NCBI RefSeq assembly: GCF_900130055.1
Contig: NZ_FQXU01000008.1
Coordinates: 254,667-318,666, forward strand
From: Clostridium intestinale DSM 6191
Lineage (GTDB): Bacteria > Bacillota > Clostridia > Clostridiales > Clostridiaceae
Direction: 5' to 3'
DNA: 64,000 nt
Below, one piece after another: positions 1-7,758 of this stretch. The notes below the pieces were generated by a model, which saw nothing but the letters and a program-made list of their open reading frames with translations, ran no database searches and was not told where the DNA came from. Position 1 is the first letter of the stretch. Every line of letters starts with the position of its first letter. The translations under genes were made by a program, and so were the position numbers.

Positions 1-6
1 CGATAT

Positions 7-95
7 TGGTGCTGAAGACCGGAATCGAACCGGTACGGTGTTTAAGCACCGCAGGATTTTAAGTCCTGTGCGTCTGCCAGTTCCGCCACTTCAGC
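7..95 (-). tRNA. tRNA-Leu (anticodon TAA)
   Basis: On the minus strand this folds as a class II tRNA. The acceptor arms are GCTGAAG (89-95) and CTTCAGC (11-17). The anticodon stem CAGGA/TCCTG holds the loop CTTAAAA, giving anticodon TAA, which reads UUA leucine codons. A long variable arm typical of Leu/Ser tRNAs and the T-loop TTCGATT are visible. The 3' CCA is encoded (7-9). A consensus promoter lies about 40 bases upstream. Confidence 0.96.
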
Positions 96-135
96 CTATA
101 TTGTCCTACGCCATTCAGCCGGGACAACAAAATTA

Positions 136-164
136 ATTATAATCTAGGATATGATTTATGTCAA
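136..164 (-). promoter_or_regulatory. Consensus sigma-A promoter of tRNA-Leu
   Basis: Read on the minus strand, TTGACA (159-164) is separated by exactly 17 bases from TATAAT (136-141). Both hexamers match the sigma-A consensus perfectly. The predicted start is about 35 bases before the mature tRNA 5' end. A perfect promoter is expected for a stable RNA gene. Confidence 0.85.
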
Positions 165-211
165 CACTTTTCGCAAAAAATTTAATTCACATGTTATTAT
201 GGCATAAACAA

Positions 212-236
212 AGGCTTCTAGTGCACCTAGAAGCCT
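212..236 (-). terminator. Terminator after yabR-like gene
   Basis: AGGCTTCTAG (212-221) and its exact complement (227-236) form a 10-bp stem with a 5-base loop. On the minus strand it is followed by TTTGTTTAT. It lies 17 bases past the stop of the S1-domain gene and so ends the divIC/yabR transcription unit before tRNA-Leu. Confidence 0.75.
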
Positions 237-253
237 AATTTAAACAATACTAT

Positions 254-664
254 TTAACCTGAATTTTTTCTTCCTCTACCTTTAAATTCTTGATTTTTCT
301 TAACGTCTTGAAGCCTTTCTTCGCTATCCTTTAAAAACTTTGACATAATATCTTCAAAGTTTTCAGTAGATTGAGATGGCTTCTTTTTATCTGACACCCA
401 ATCAATTTCTACTGGTTTTACACTTTTCTTTTGAGGATTAGCTTGCTTAATAGATAAGCTAATTTTTCCATTATCATCAATTGAAATAACTTTAACTTTA
501 ACTTTATCTTGTTCTTTTAGATGTTGTCTAATGTCTTTTACAAAAGAATCAGCTACTTCTGATATATGAACTAATCCTGTTTTTCCCTCCACCTCAACAA
601 ATGCGCCAAAGTTTGTGATGTTTACTACTGTACCTTCTAAAATGTTTCCTGCCACTAAGGTCAT
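254..664 (-). CDS. yabR: S1 RNA-binding domain protein (YabR-like)
   Basis: This 136-residue protein starts with a single S1 domain (about residues 4-75), with the typical G-x-V...FGAFVE...GLVHISE pattern, so it is predicted to bind RNA in the cytoplasm. The rest is a charged linker and a basic tail ending KGRGRKNSG. The start ATG has an AAGGAGGAG site 11 bases upstream. It is the last gene of the run yabP-yabQ-divIC-yabR, the same order as near the Bacillus origin, and this is the main reason for the symbol. The family is related to general stress protein 13 and to the S1 domain of polynucleotide phosphorylase. The precise target RNA is unknown. It could equally be named only as an S1-domain protein. 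Confidence 0.82.
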   Translation of the reverse strand: MTLVAGNILEGTVVNITNFGAFVEVEGKTGLVHISEVADSFVKDIRQHLKEQDKVKVKVISIDDNGKISLSIKQANPQKKSVKPVEIDWVSDKKKPSQSTENFEDIMSKFLKDSEERLQDVKKNQEFKGRGRKNSG

Positions 665-715
665 GTTTAAAAGACTCCTCCTTAAAATTATATATATGTT
701 ATAAAATAATAACCT

Positions 716-1003
716 TTATTTTGAGTTTGAACTTCCATTACTATTATTGACAACTTTTTCTCCATCTTTAACTAATCCTAGTCTTTCTCGTGCCAATTTT
801 TCTGCAAATTCATCTGTATTTATACTATCCACTTTTTGTTGAAGTAATTCATTCTCTTTTTCTAAAGCTTCAAGCTTATTCTGTCTCTCAGATACCTGTT
901 TACTTAGTTTTTTAATAGCATTTTCTTGTCTTACTACACTAAAACAAAATATAGCAAGCAAAAAAACTATTACTATGTTTTTAAGGGTAATTCGTTTTGC
1001 CAT
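716..1003 (-). CDS. divIC: Septum formation initiator, DivIC/FtsB family
   Basis: A 95-residue bitopic membrane protein. It has a short basic N-terminus (MAKR), one transmembrane segment (about residues 8-25) and then a coiled coil (about 27-65, rich in K, E, Q and L heptads) ending with the family-typical EKLARERLGLV motif. DivIC/FtsB proteins pair with FtsL and recruit the septal peptidoglycan machinery to the division site. Position between yabQ and the S1-domain gene matches the Bacillus gene order. The serine/asparagine-rich tail (NNSNGSSNSK) is probably unstructured. Confidence 0.88.
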   Translation of the reverse strand: MAKRITLKNIVIVFLLAIFCFSVVRQENAIKKLSKQVSERQNKLEALEKENELLQQKVDSINTDEFAEKLARERLGLVKDGEKVVNNSNGSSNSK

Positions 1004-1087
1004 ACATATTCCCCCGATTTAAAATAATAATGAATCTTATACTCTATTTTAAATACAATGAGGTATATATTCAAGCTATTTTTAAAT

Positions 1088-1480
1088 TTATTTACTTTTT
1101 TCAAATATTTTATAAATAATTATCTTACAAATATATATGAAATTTTTTATAATTACTCTCGAGCCTTTACCAGCTTTTCTTGCGCTACTTCTCTCGACTT
1201 TCAATATATATGAGCTTAAGGTTTTCATATACACTATAAACCCCAATACAATACCTATATATACATATAATCCTAGGAAGGCATAATTTGTATATAACAA
1301 AAAGGTGAATACTATTAATCCACAAAGCCCTCCAAAAAGTACATCTTCTATAATCACAATAGCCCTAGGAGCCCCAACTCCTCTTATTAGCCTATATCCA
1401 TCAAATAATACTCCAGTTAAAATTCCGCCCAATATACTAAATAAAACTATATTATATTGGATACTAGTAGGTAATAACAT
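1088..1480 (-). CDS. yabQ: Spore cortex biosynthesis protein YabQ
   Basis: A 130-residue membrane protein with three hydrophobic segments (roughly residues 9-27, 42-62 and 68-88) and a basic C-terminal tail. YabQ proteins sit in the outer forespore membrane and are needed for cortex formation in Bacillus. The identification rests on size, topology and its place directly after yabP and before divIC. It starts 9 bases after the yabP stop, with an AGGAGGAG site just before ATG, so the two are co-transcribed. A sigma-E-like promoter lies upstream of yabP. Confidence 0.85.
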   Translation of the reverse strand: MLLPTSIQYNIVLFSILGGILTGVLFDGYRLIRGVGAPRAIVIIEDVLFGGLCGLIVFTFLLYTNYAFLGLYVYIGIVLGFIVYMKTLSSYILKVERSSARKAGKGSRVIIKNFIYICKIIIYKIFEKSK

Positions 1481-1489
1481 GATCTCCTC

Positions 1490-1783
1490 CTACTTAAAAA
1501 GCCTTTTTAATAAGGCTTCCTTTTCTTTTTTTGCCTCTTTACTTGAATATACTATACTATAAACTAACCCTATTATCATTACATCTCCATTTTGTACATC
1601 AAGTTTATTCATTTTAAGTCCTTGTCCTTTTATAATTAACATTCCCCCGTTTGTATTTAGCTCTATTTTTTCTTCATCAAAGCTTAATACTTCCATTACC
1701 CCTGTCAAATCTAATCTTTTTCTATTTTCAAGATGTATAGAATTCTTATTTTCTTCAAGATTTAAATCTTTTCTACTTTCCAT
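1490..1783 (-). CDS. yabP: Sporulation protein YabP
   Basis: A 97-residue soluble protein of the YabP/YqfC type. An acidic N-terminus is followed by a repeating beta-strand pattern with the family-like stretch LDLTGVMEVLSFDEEKIELN and a GxLxIKGxGLK motif. Family members are made in the mother cell and act in spore coat or cortex assembly. It forms an operon with yabQ (9-base gap). A sigma-E-type promoter candidate is found 30-60 bases before the start codon, which fits mother-cell expression. Confidence 0.88.
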   Translation of the reverse strand: MESRKDLNLEENKNSIHLENRKRLDLTGVMEVLSFDEEKIELNTNGGMLIIKGQGLKMNKLDVQNGDVMIIGLVYSIVYSSKEAKKEKEALLKRLFK

Positions 1784-1813
1784 AATTTCTCCTCTTCATA
1801 ATATTTCTATAAG

Positions 1814-1842
1814 AATATATGACTTTCATCTAGTGTATATTC
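1814..1842 (-). promoter_or_regulatory. Candidate sigma-E promoter of yabPQ
   Basis: On the minus strand GAATATA (1836-1842) and CATATATT (1814-1821) are 14 bases apart. This is one base off the known sigma-E -10 (CATACANT) with a fitting -35 and spacing. The yabP homolog is known to be sigma-E controlled in Bacillus. The site is predicted from sequence only. Confidence 0.5.
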
Positions 1843-1875
1843 TATTATAGTCATCTTTTATATGTGAAAATTTAT

Positions 1876-1929
1876 AAAAAATAAAAAAAATGACCGAATA
1901 CTAACTTTATATGAAGTCAGTACTCAGTC
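1876..1929 (-). terminator. Strong terminator after yabO/hslR-like gene
   Basis: The minus strand has a 16-bp stem with a few G-T pairs (arms 1914-1929 and 1892-1907, loop TATATG) followed by an almost unbroken T-tract complementary to 1876-1890. It lies 7 bases past the stop of the S4-domain gene and separates it from the sporulation-specific yabP unit. Confidence 0.85.
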
Positions 1930-1936
1930 TATAATT

Positions 1937-2197
1937 TTATTCTTTATCTTCTTCACCTTCTAATATCTCATACAAATCTCTTGCTTCATCTTTTTTTACA
2001 TGTTCAGAAACATTCAATATTTTAGCTTTTAACTTTTTATTTGCAAAAGTTATTTCTATAATATCTCCTTCTTTTATGTCAGTAGATGGTTTAGCTACTT
2101 TTCCATTAATAGAAACTCTTCCACTTTCACAAGCTTCCTTTGCAACTGTTCTTCTTTTAATTATTCTAGAAACCTTTAAATATTTGTCTAATCTCAA
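1937..2197 (-). CDS. yabO: S4-domain RNA-binding protein (YabO/Hsp15-like)
   Basis: An 86-residue protein made almost entirely of one S4 domain: MRLDKYLKVSRIIKRRT at the N-terminus, then the typical GRVSINGKVAKPS. The family includes heat shock protein 15, RqcP of Bacillus (YabO) and ribosomal protein S4. The Bacillus member works in rescue of stalled 50S subunits, so a similar role is inferred. The start is taken as TTG at 2197: an AGGAGG lies 9 bases before it and the protein then begins exactly like known YabO. An upstream start at 2221 would overlap the ribosome binding site. It follows hup closely, with a hairpin in between. Confidence 0.87.
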   Translation of the reverse strand: MRLDKYLKVSRIIKRRTVAKEACESGRVSINGKVAKPSTDIKEGDIIEITFANKKLKAKILNVSEHVKKDEARDLYEILEGEEDKE

Positions 2198-2222
2198 AAT
2201 TAAATTCCTCCTATAATACAAA

Positions 2223-2243
2223 AACCCGAGAAATTCTCGGGTT
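2223..2243 (-). terminator. Intercistronic terminator-like hairpin between hup and yabO
   Basis: AACCCGAG (2223-2230) pairs with CTCGGGTT (2236-2243). On the minus strand the stem is followed by TTTTTG. The hairpin lies just after the hup stop and before the yabO ribosome binding site. It probably gives hup its abundant short transcript, with partial read-through into yabO. Confidence 0.7.
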
Positions 2244-2252
2244 CACAAACTA

Positions 2253-2528
2253 CTATTTGCTAACTGTATCTTTAAATTCTTTTCCAGCTTTGAAAACAGG
2301 AACTGTAGAAGCTGGGATTTGGATAGTTTCCTTAGTTCTAGGATTTCTTCCTTCTCTTGCAGCTCTTTCTCTTGTTTCAAAAGTTCCAAATCCAACTAAT
2401 TGGACTTTTTCTCCGTTAGCTAATGCTTCTTGAACACTTTCTATGAATCCCTTTAAAGCTGCTTCTGCATCTTTCTTAGTTAGTTTGCTTTTTTCTGAAA
2501 TACTAGTGATTAATTCTGCTTTATTCAC
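2253..2528 (-). CDS. hup: DNA-binding protein HU
   Basis: A 91-residue histone-like protein, the usual HU length. It contains the family signature GFGTFETRERAAREGRNPRT, where the beta-arm that clamps DNA begins, and ends with the typical FKAGKEFKDTVS helix. HU bends and compacts DNA as a dimer. The start is placed at GTG (2528), 7-8 bases after AAGGAGG, because the protein then begins MNKAELITSI as in other HU proteins. The longer reading from 2549 would contain the ribosome binding site. Confidence 0.95.
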   Translation of the reverse strand: MNKAELITSISEKSKLTKKDAEAALKGFIESVQEALANGEKVQLVGFGTFETRERAAREGRNPRTKETIQIPASTVPVFKAGKEFKDTVSK

Positions 2529-2745
2529 GATTACATCCTCCTTAAACATAGAGATATTTAATTATTACTGTAGTCTTTTTTATGTACAATACTACATTAT
2601 CATATTATATACCTAGTTTTATACCTAGTCTATAGAATAATAGATATTTAATACAAAAAAGGCATATTTATGATTAAGTAGCAATACATTTATTTATTTT
2701 AATATATATATTCTCCTTAAAAGGCGGTTTTCCTTCACTATTATA

Positions 2746-4197
2746 CTACTTTTTTAGTTTTTTTGCATCTTCCCACAACTTATTCATTTCATCTAAAGAC
2801 ATTTCTTTCATATCTTTGTTGAGTTCTTTAGCTTTTTCTTCTATAAAAGAGAATCTTTTAATGAACTTTTCTGTGGTTTTATTTAATGCAAGTTCTCCGT
2901 CTATATCAAGGAATCTACATATATTTACACAAGCAAATATTAAATCTCCCACTTCTTCTGTTATTATTTCCTTATTTTGCCCATTATATACTTCTTTTAT
3001 TTCATTTAATTCTTCAATTACTTTATCCATTGCTTCTTCAACTTCATCCCAGTCAAAACCAACTTTTTTAGCTTTCTTTTGAACTTTATTAGCTCTAATT
3101 AATGCTGGTAGATTTCTGGCTATAGCTCTCATCTCTTCTGTAATACTATCTATTCCTTTTTCTTTCTTCTTTAGTTCATCCCAATTCTCTAAAACCTTGC
3201 TAGAAGTATTTATACTTTCTCCTCCAAATACATGAGGGTGTCTGTATATCATTTTATTACAAATTCCTTCTATAACATCATTTATAGAGAAAAACTCTTC
3301 TTCCTTTCCTATACTTGCGTGGAAAACTACTTGAAGAAGCACATCTCCTAATTCTTCTATAATAGCATCATCATCTTCGCTTTCTATTGCATCTATAACT
3401 TCATAACTTTCCTCTATTAGTGCAGATTTTAGACTATCATGAGTTTGTTCTCTATCCCAAGGACATCCATCCTCACCTCTTAAAGTTTCTATTATATTTA
3501 CTAAATCATAAAAATCTTTTTTGTTGCCTAAATCTTTTGGTATATATATTGAAGTCAAATAGTCTATATCTTCCTGCCTATCTAATTCGTATAAAGGTAT
3601 TTTTCTTATACTCTCCATACCCTTAATTCCAGCAGCTCTTACAAAGAATATCTGAGTATCATCATTATAATACTCAGAAAGTTTTAATTTAACCTCTGAA
3701 GCTATAAACGGGTTATATACTTGAGTTATTATGGTCCCTATTCTCTTGTCAAGAATTTGGCTATCAAGTTCAAAAGCATCAAGAATTTTTAAACCTTCTA
3801 TTGGATCTATCTTTAATGCCTCCATCATAACGTCAACAAAGCTTACTGCTGGTATAATCTTGTATTCAATATTTCTTTCTTCACAAATATTTATAATATT
3901 AAATACTGACTTTTCTGCAACTAATGGATGCCCTGGCACTGCATAAACTAAATCTCCAATTTTATCATGCTCTTCTATTAAATCTTTAGCTATATTTTCG
4001 TATACTTCATCAAAAGATGATCCTTCTTCATATTTTGAATCATAGGTTTCAAACAAAAAATTTCTTTTACTTAAGTATTCTACTGTAGGATGCTTTTCCG
4101 TCCTTAGAAATATTCTATTACCATTTCCTAGCACATCTAATGTCCCTAATGTTAAAGCTTCTGGTGCCCCAGGCCCTAATCCAACTATTGTTATCAT
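2746..4197 (-). CDS. mazG: Tetrapyrrole methylase-MazG fusion (YabN-type nucleotide pyrophosphohydrolase)
   Basis: A 483-residue two-domain protein. Residues 1 to about 220 form a SAM-dependent tetrapyrrole methylase-like domain (ITIVGLGPGAPEALTLG at the start, later VPGHPLVAE). Residues about 225-483 hold two MazG repeats, with LRGEDGCPWDREQTHDSL, the metal-binding EESYE...EELGD motif, and a second EEVGD. MazG domains hydrolyse NTPs to NMP and pyrophosphate. The fusion is the same as Bacillus YabN, and the methylase half has no known substrate. The gene sits between the spoVB-like gene and hup as in related genomes. It is a housecleaning enzyme, not an antitoxin. Confidence 0.92.
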   Translation of the reverse strand: MITIVGLGPGAPEALTLGTLDVLGNGNRIFLRTEKHPTVEYLSKRNFLFETYDSKYEEGSSFDEVYENIAKDLIEEHDKIGDLVYAVPGHPLVAEKSVFNIINICEERNIEYKIIPAVSFVDVMMEALKIDPIEGLKILDAFELDSQILDKRIGTIITQVYNPFIASEVKLKLSEYYNDDTQIFFVRAAGIKGMESIRKIPLYELDRQEDIDYLTSIYIPKDLGNKKDFYDLVNIIETLRGEDGCPWDREQTHDSLKSALIEESYEVIDAIESEDDDAIIEELGDVLLQVVFHASIGKEEEFFSINDVIEGICNKMIYRHPHVFGGESINTSSKVLENWDELKKKEKGIDSITEEMRAIARNLPALIRANKVQKKAKKVGFDWDEVEEAMDKVIEELNEIKEVYNGQNKEIITEEVGDLIFACVNICRFLDIDGELALNKTTEKFIKRFSFIEEKAKELNKDMKEMSLDEMNKLWEDAKKLKK

Positions 4198-4238
4198 TAA
4201 ATAATCTCCTCTTTTCCCTGTATATATTAAATTATAAC

Positions 4239-5777
4239 TTAGGTATTTCTATTTAATCTACTCCTAATAATATCATAATTAAATACTCCAAAAATAATTA
4301 TTAATGTTATATATATAATAATACCTAAAAATATTGAAATTAAGCAAGCGAGAGAAGAACTCTTTAAAATATATGCTAAAGGGATATAACTTCCCATTAC
4401 TCCAACACTCATTATGATGGTTGCAAATGCTGGTTTTACCAATATCTCATAGAATGGAATTTTGACTGACATACTTGTCTTTAATGTAATTAAGTTTAAT
4501 ATAGAGGATATTAAATATGCAGATACACTTGCAATAACCGCTCCATATATATTTATTTCATTTATAGAAACCAAGGTATTTGTTATTACTATTTTAATAA
4601 CACATCCTATGAATAAATTAATTACAGGCAATATATATTTCCCTATCCCTTGTAATATGGCTGTTGTTGTCTGTGCTAAAATAATAAATGGTATTGATAT
4701 AGAAAGATATTTTAATATCTCATAACCTTCATATTTTCCTGGAAACAAAATCTGCATTATTGGCTGAGCTAAAAAAAATAATCCTGCAAAACACGGTAGT
4801 CCAATTGCAAAAGATAGCTTTAATGATATGTTTACTTTCGATTCAACTTCTCTCTTGTTTTTAAGAATAAAATTTTCTGCTATGATTGGAACTAAAGAGG
4901 CACATAAGGCTACAGATAAGGTTAATGGTATATTGGTTAATACAGCAGCCTTGCCCGTTAACTGTGCATATAATATGGTAGCACCCTTTTTATCAAATCC
5001 TGCCTCTAATAACCTCTGTGGCACTAATACAGAGTCTATTAAGCCCATCACGCTTCCTACAGTTGCCCCAAGAGATATAGGAATAGATATCTTTAGTAGT
5101 CTTGTTAATATCTCTGGATTAAAGTTAACTTTTTTTACTCCACTTTCTTTCCTAATCTTTCTATATTTAAAGAATAAGTATCCTCCCCCTAATATCCCTC
5201 CAGCTGTGGCTCCAAATGCTGCTCCACCTGCAGAGTATTCTATTCCTCTAGGAAGTAACAATATAGCTAGTCCAACTCCAACTAGGATTCTAGTGATTTG
5301 TTCTATTAATTGTGATATTGCTGACGGGGTCATATTCTGAAGCCCTTGGAAAAACCCTCTGTATATTGTCATAAAAGACATCGCCATAGGTGCAAATGCT
5401 ATTCCCATTAAAGAGTAGTAGGCATTATCTTCCCATTTTAACAATGTTATAAGAGGTTTCGCTCCAAAGAATAAAAATAAACTAGTACCAACCCCTAAAA
5501 TTATCATTAACAAAAAGGCTTCCTTTATAATCTCAAAGGCTGCCTTATCATTTCCAAGTGCATTATTCTCAGAAACCATTTTAGATATAGCAACAGGTAC
5601 ACCCGATGCTACTGCTATAAAAAACATATATAAAGGATATGACATTTGATAATATCCTACCCCTTCATCTCCTATTAACATAATTAATGGCCATCTAAAA
5701 AATATTCCTAAAAACTTTGCTAATATCCCTGCCATGCCTAAAATAATACTTCCTTTTATAAGGGATTGTTTCTTCAT
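4239..5777 (-). CDS. spoVB: SpoVB/MurJ-like polysaccharide flippase
   Basis: A 512-residue polytopic membrane protein with about 14 hydrophobic segments. The N-terminus, KGSIILGMAGILAKFLGIFF, is typical of the MOP flippase superfamily. SpoVB/YabM/MurJ-type proteins move lipid-linked wall precursors across the membrane. In sporulators one paralog is needed for cortex synthesis. Position between spoVT and the MazG fusion corresponds to Bacillus yabM, a SpoVB paralog, so the exact role (vegetative wall or cortex) is not settled. The start has GGAGG 8 bases upstream. Confidence 0.85.
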   Translation of the reverse strand: MKKQSLIKGSIILGMAGILAKFLGIFFRWPLIMLIGDEGVGYYQMSYPLYMFFIAVASGVPVAISKMVSENNALGNDKAAFEIIKEAFLLMIILGVGTSLFLFFGAKPLITLLKWEDNAYYSLMGIAFAPMAMSFMTIYRGFFQGLQNMTPSAISQLIEQITRILVGVGLAILLLPRGIEYSAGGAAFGATAGGILGGGYLFFKYRKIRKESGVKKVNFNPEILTRLLKISIPISLGATVGSVMGLIDSVLVPQRLLEAGFDKKGATILYAQLTGKAAVLTNIPLTLSVALCASLVPIIAENFILKNKREVESKVNISLKLSFAIGLPCFAGLFFLAQPIMQILFPGKYEGYEILKYLSISIPFIILAQTTTAILQGIGKYILPVINLFIGCVIKIVITNTLVSINEINIYGAVIASVSAYLISSILNLITLKTSMSVKIPFYEILVKPAFATIIMSVGVMGSYIPLAYILKSSSLACLISIFLGIIIYITLIIIFGVFNYDIIRSRLNRNT

Positions 5778-5868
5778 ATAAAAACCTCCACATTGATACT
5801 GTTACTAATAATTTTTATTTCAATGGTGGAGGTATTATTCTACTTTAACATAAATAAAATCAATTTTT

Positions 5869-6420
5869 CTATTGTTCCATTTGTTTTCCTAAAAACGATG
5901 CAGCTGTTTCTGCAAGTTTCATTTCTAAATCTCCTAGTTTTTCAGAACTATCTTTAGAAAGAATGATTACGGCCCCAATAGCATCTCCCTCAGCAATTAT
6001 AGGAGATATAACTTGATAATTATATTTGCCTTCTTCTTCGTCATTATAAAGTGGTATTACCTTACCTCCTCCTTCTCCTAATAGAACTGGTTTTCTATCT
6101 TCCATGACTTTTTCTAAATCATTAGATATTTTCTTTTCTACATATTCTTTCTTTGAACTACCACTAACTGATATAAAAGCATCCTTGTCAGCGATAAGTA
6201 TTATATGACCTATAGATTGTTGTAGTGATTCTGCGTATTCCTTTGAGAAATCTGTTAGTTCACCAATAGGAGAATATTTTTTTAATATTACCCCACCTTC
6301 TCTATCTGTGAAAATTTCAAGAGGGTCTCCCTCTCTTATTCTCAAAGTCCTTCTTATTTCTTTTGGAATAACTACTCTACCTAAATCGTCAATTCTTCTA
6401 ACTATGCCTGTAGCTTTCAT
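5869..6420 (-). CDS. spoVT: Stage V sporulation transcription factor SpoVT
   Basis: A 183-residue protein with the AbrB-type swapped-hairpin DNA-binding domain at residues 1-50 (RRIDDLGRVVIPKEIRRTL). A GAF-like C-terminal domain of about 120 residues follows and ends in LAETAASFLGKQMEQ. This is the exact SpoVT architecture and length. SpoVT tunes late forespore gene expression under sigma-G. A plausible sigma-G promoter is present about 50-75 bases upstream. It lies between prsA and the spoVB-like gene, as in Bacillus, where it follows mfd. Confidence 0.96.
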   Translation of the reverse strand: MKATGIVRRIDDLGRVVIPKEIRRTLRIREGDPLEIFTDREGGVILKKYSPIGELTDFSKEYAESLQQSIGHIILIADKDAFISVSGSSKKEYVEKKISNDLEKVMEDRKPVLLGEGGGKVIPLYNDEEEGKYNYQVISPIIAEGDAIGAVIILSKDSSEKLGDLEMKLAETAASFLGKQMEQ

Positions 6421-6466
6421 CCTTAGCGTCCCTCCTATTTATATTTAAATTTTTTATTTACAATAC

Positions 6467-6495
6467 TATTATTTTTCTAAATGAGATTTTTATAC
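6467..6495 (-). promoter_or_regulatory. Candidate sigma-G promoter of spoVT
   Basis: On the minus strand GTATA (6491-6495) is 17 bases from AATAATA (6467-6473), close to the known sigma-G pattern (GNATA, 17-18 bases, CATNNTA). spoVT is forespore-expressed in Bacillus. In such AT-rich DNA a chance match is possible, hence modest confidence. Confidence 0.4.
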
Positions 6496-6573
6496 GTAAA
6501 AATGGTTATATTTATTTTTATTTACAGTGCTCATTGAATTTTGTCAATTATGGAATATAAAAAAAGGCATAAT

Positions 6574-6609
6574 TAAAGAGCCCATGCAAATAATTGCAAT
6601 GAGCTCTTT
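6574..6609 (-). terminator. Terminator after prsA
   Basis: AAAGAGC (minus strand, at 6603-6609) pairs with GCTCTTT (6574-6580) and the stem continues inward with one bulge. T-rich sequence follows, including a run of seven T about 15 bases later. It lies 11 bases past the prsA stop and separates it from spoVT. Confidence 0.7.
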
Positions 6610-6619
6610 TTTATTAATT

Positions 6620-7663
6620 TTATAGTTTATCTTCGTAAGTTTTAACGTTAAGTTCTTTTTTCCACTCTTCTAACTTAGTATTATATGCTTCATTTTGTTT
6701 TTGTTGAGTTAATGTTTGAGTTATTTTATCTTTTACTGCATAAAATTCTTGAACTTTATCTTCGCTTTGAACATCAGTTACCTTTATTATATGATATCCA
6801 AATTGACTCTTAACAGGAGCTGATATTTCTCCTTCTTTTAAGTTCTTAAATCCATCCATAAATTCTTTAACATATTGAGTTGAAGAATAATCAATATGAC
6901 CTAAACTTCCACCTGACGTTGCTGAGCCAGTGTCATCTGATTCAGCTTTTGCAAGCTCCTCAAAGTTTGCGCCGCCATTAAGCTTAGACTTTATTTCATC
7001 TATTTTTGCCTTAGCTTTAGAATCTTCCTCAGCTGTTGCTTCTGTACTAGCATCATTAAACTTAGCTAATATATGAGCTACTGTAGCTCCAGCACCTTGT
7101 GTATAAGTTGCTTTATTTGCTTCATAGTATACTTTAGCATCATCTTCAGTTACTGTTGCATCTTTAGTTATCTCATCATAAACCTTATTCATTGTTTCAT
7201 TTTCTTTAATCATTTTCTTAAGAGCATCCATATCTAGTCCATAAGCTTTAAGAGCTTCATTTAATTTATCTTCTCCACCATAAACTTCTTTATATTGTTC
7301 TAATTGCTCATCTACCACTTTATTTAATTCATCTTCTGTTGGAGCAACACCTAGTTCATTAGCCTTATTTAATAGAATTTTTTGTTGAACTAATTGCTCT
7401 AATGCACTTTTTCTTTGTTCAGTTAAAGTACTTTTAGCAGTTTCATTGTTCTCATAATCATCCCCATACTGTTCTTTAAGTTGAGTGATTACAGATTGAA
7501 TTTGCTGATCTACATCCCCTAGTGTTATCTTTTCACTTCCTACTTTTGCTACAACTGTCTTCTTTATAGCCTCTGGTGTTTTCTGTATCATGCTGCATCC
7601 AGCTACAGATACACCTATAACTCCTACTATTAAAAGTCCTAATATTTTTCTGAATTTTTTCAA
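6620..7663 (-). CDS. prsA: PrsA-like foldase lipoprotein (parvulin peptidyl-prolyl isomerase)
   Basis: A 347-residue exported lipoprotein. It has a basic N-terminus, a hydrophobic core and the lipobox VAGC near residue 24, so it is anchored to the outer face of the membrane. A SurA-like helical region (about 30-190) precedes a parvulin domain (about 195-290) with VAHILAKF, SGGSLGHIDY and the typical PVKSQFGYHIIKV. PrsA helps exported proteins fold. The start is best read as TTG at 7663, five bases after GAGGG. A GTG at 7675 overlaps that site. It lies between mfd and spoVT; in Bacillus mfd is directly followed by spoVT, so prsA is an insertion relative to that order. Confidence 0.9.
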   Translation of the reverse strand: MKKFRKILGLLIVGVIGVSVAGCSMIQKTPEAIKKTVVAKVGSEKITLGDVDQQIQSVITQLKEQYGDDYENNETAKSTLTEQRKSALEQLVQQKILLNKANELGVAPTEDELNKVVDEQLEQYKEVYGGEDKLNEALKAYGLDMDALKKMIKENETMNKVYDEITKDATVTEDDAKVYYEANKATYTQGAGATVAHILAKFNDASTEATAEEDSKAKAKIDEIKSKLNGGANFEELAKAESDDTGSATSGGSLGHIDYSSTQYVKEFMDGFKNLKEGEISAPVKSQFGYHIIKVTDVQSEDKVQEFYAVKDKITQTLTQQKQNEAYNTKLEEWKKELNVKTYEDKL

Positions 7664-7758
7664 CTTCTCCCTCACCTTTCATTATATAAGTTAAAGTAAA
7701 CATAACCTTAGTATAACAATATTATGTGTCAAATTCAAAACAATAAGAAAATATTTCT

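Noticed and set aside
2746-4197. MazG as part of a MazEF toxin-antitoxin system
   Set aside because: No mazE or mazF is present. The fusion with a tetrapyrrole methylase domain is the YabN housecleaning type.
4828-5340. 170-codon plus-strand frame
   Set aside because: Antisense to the spoVB-like gene; composition and absence of start signals mark it as a shadow.
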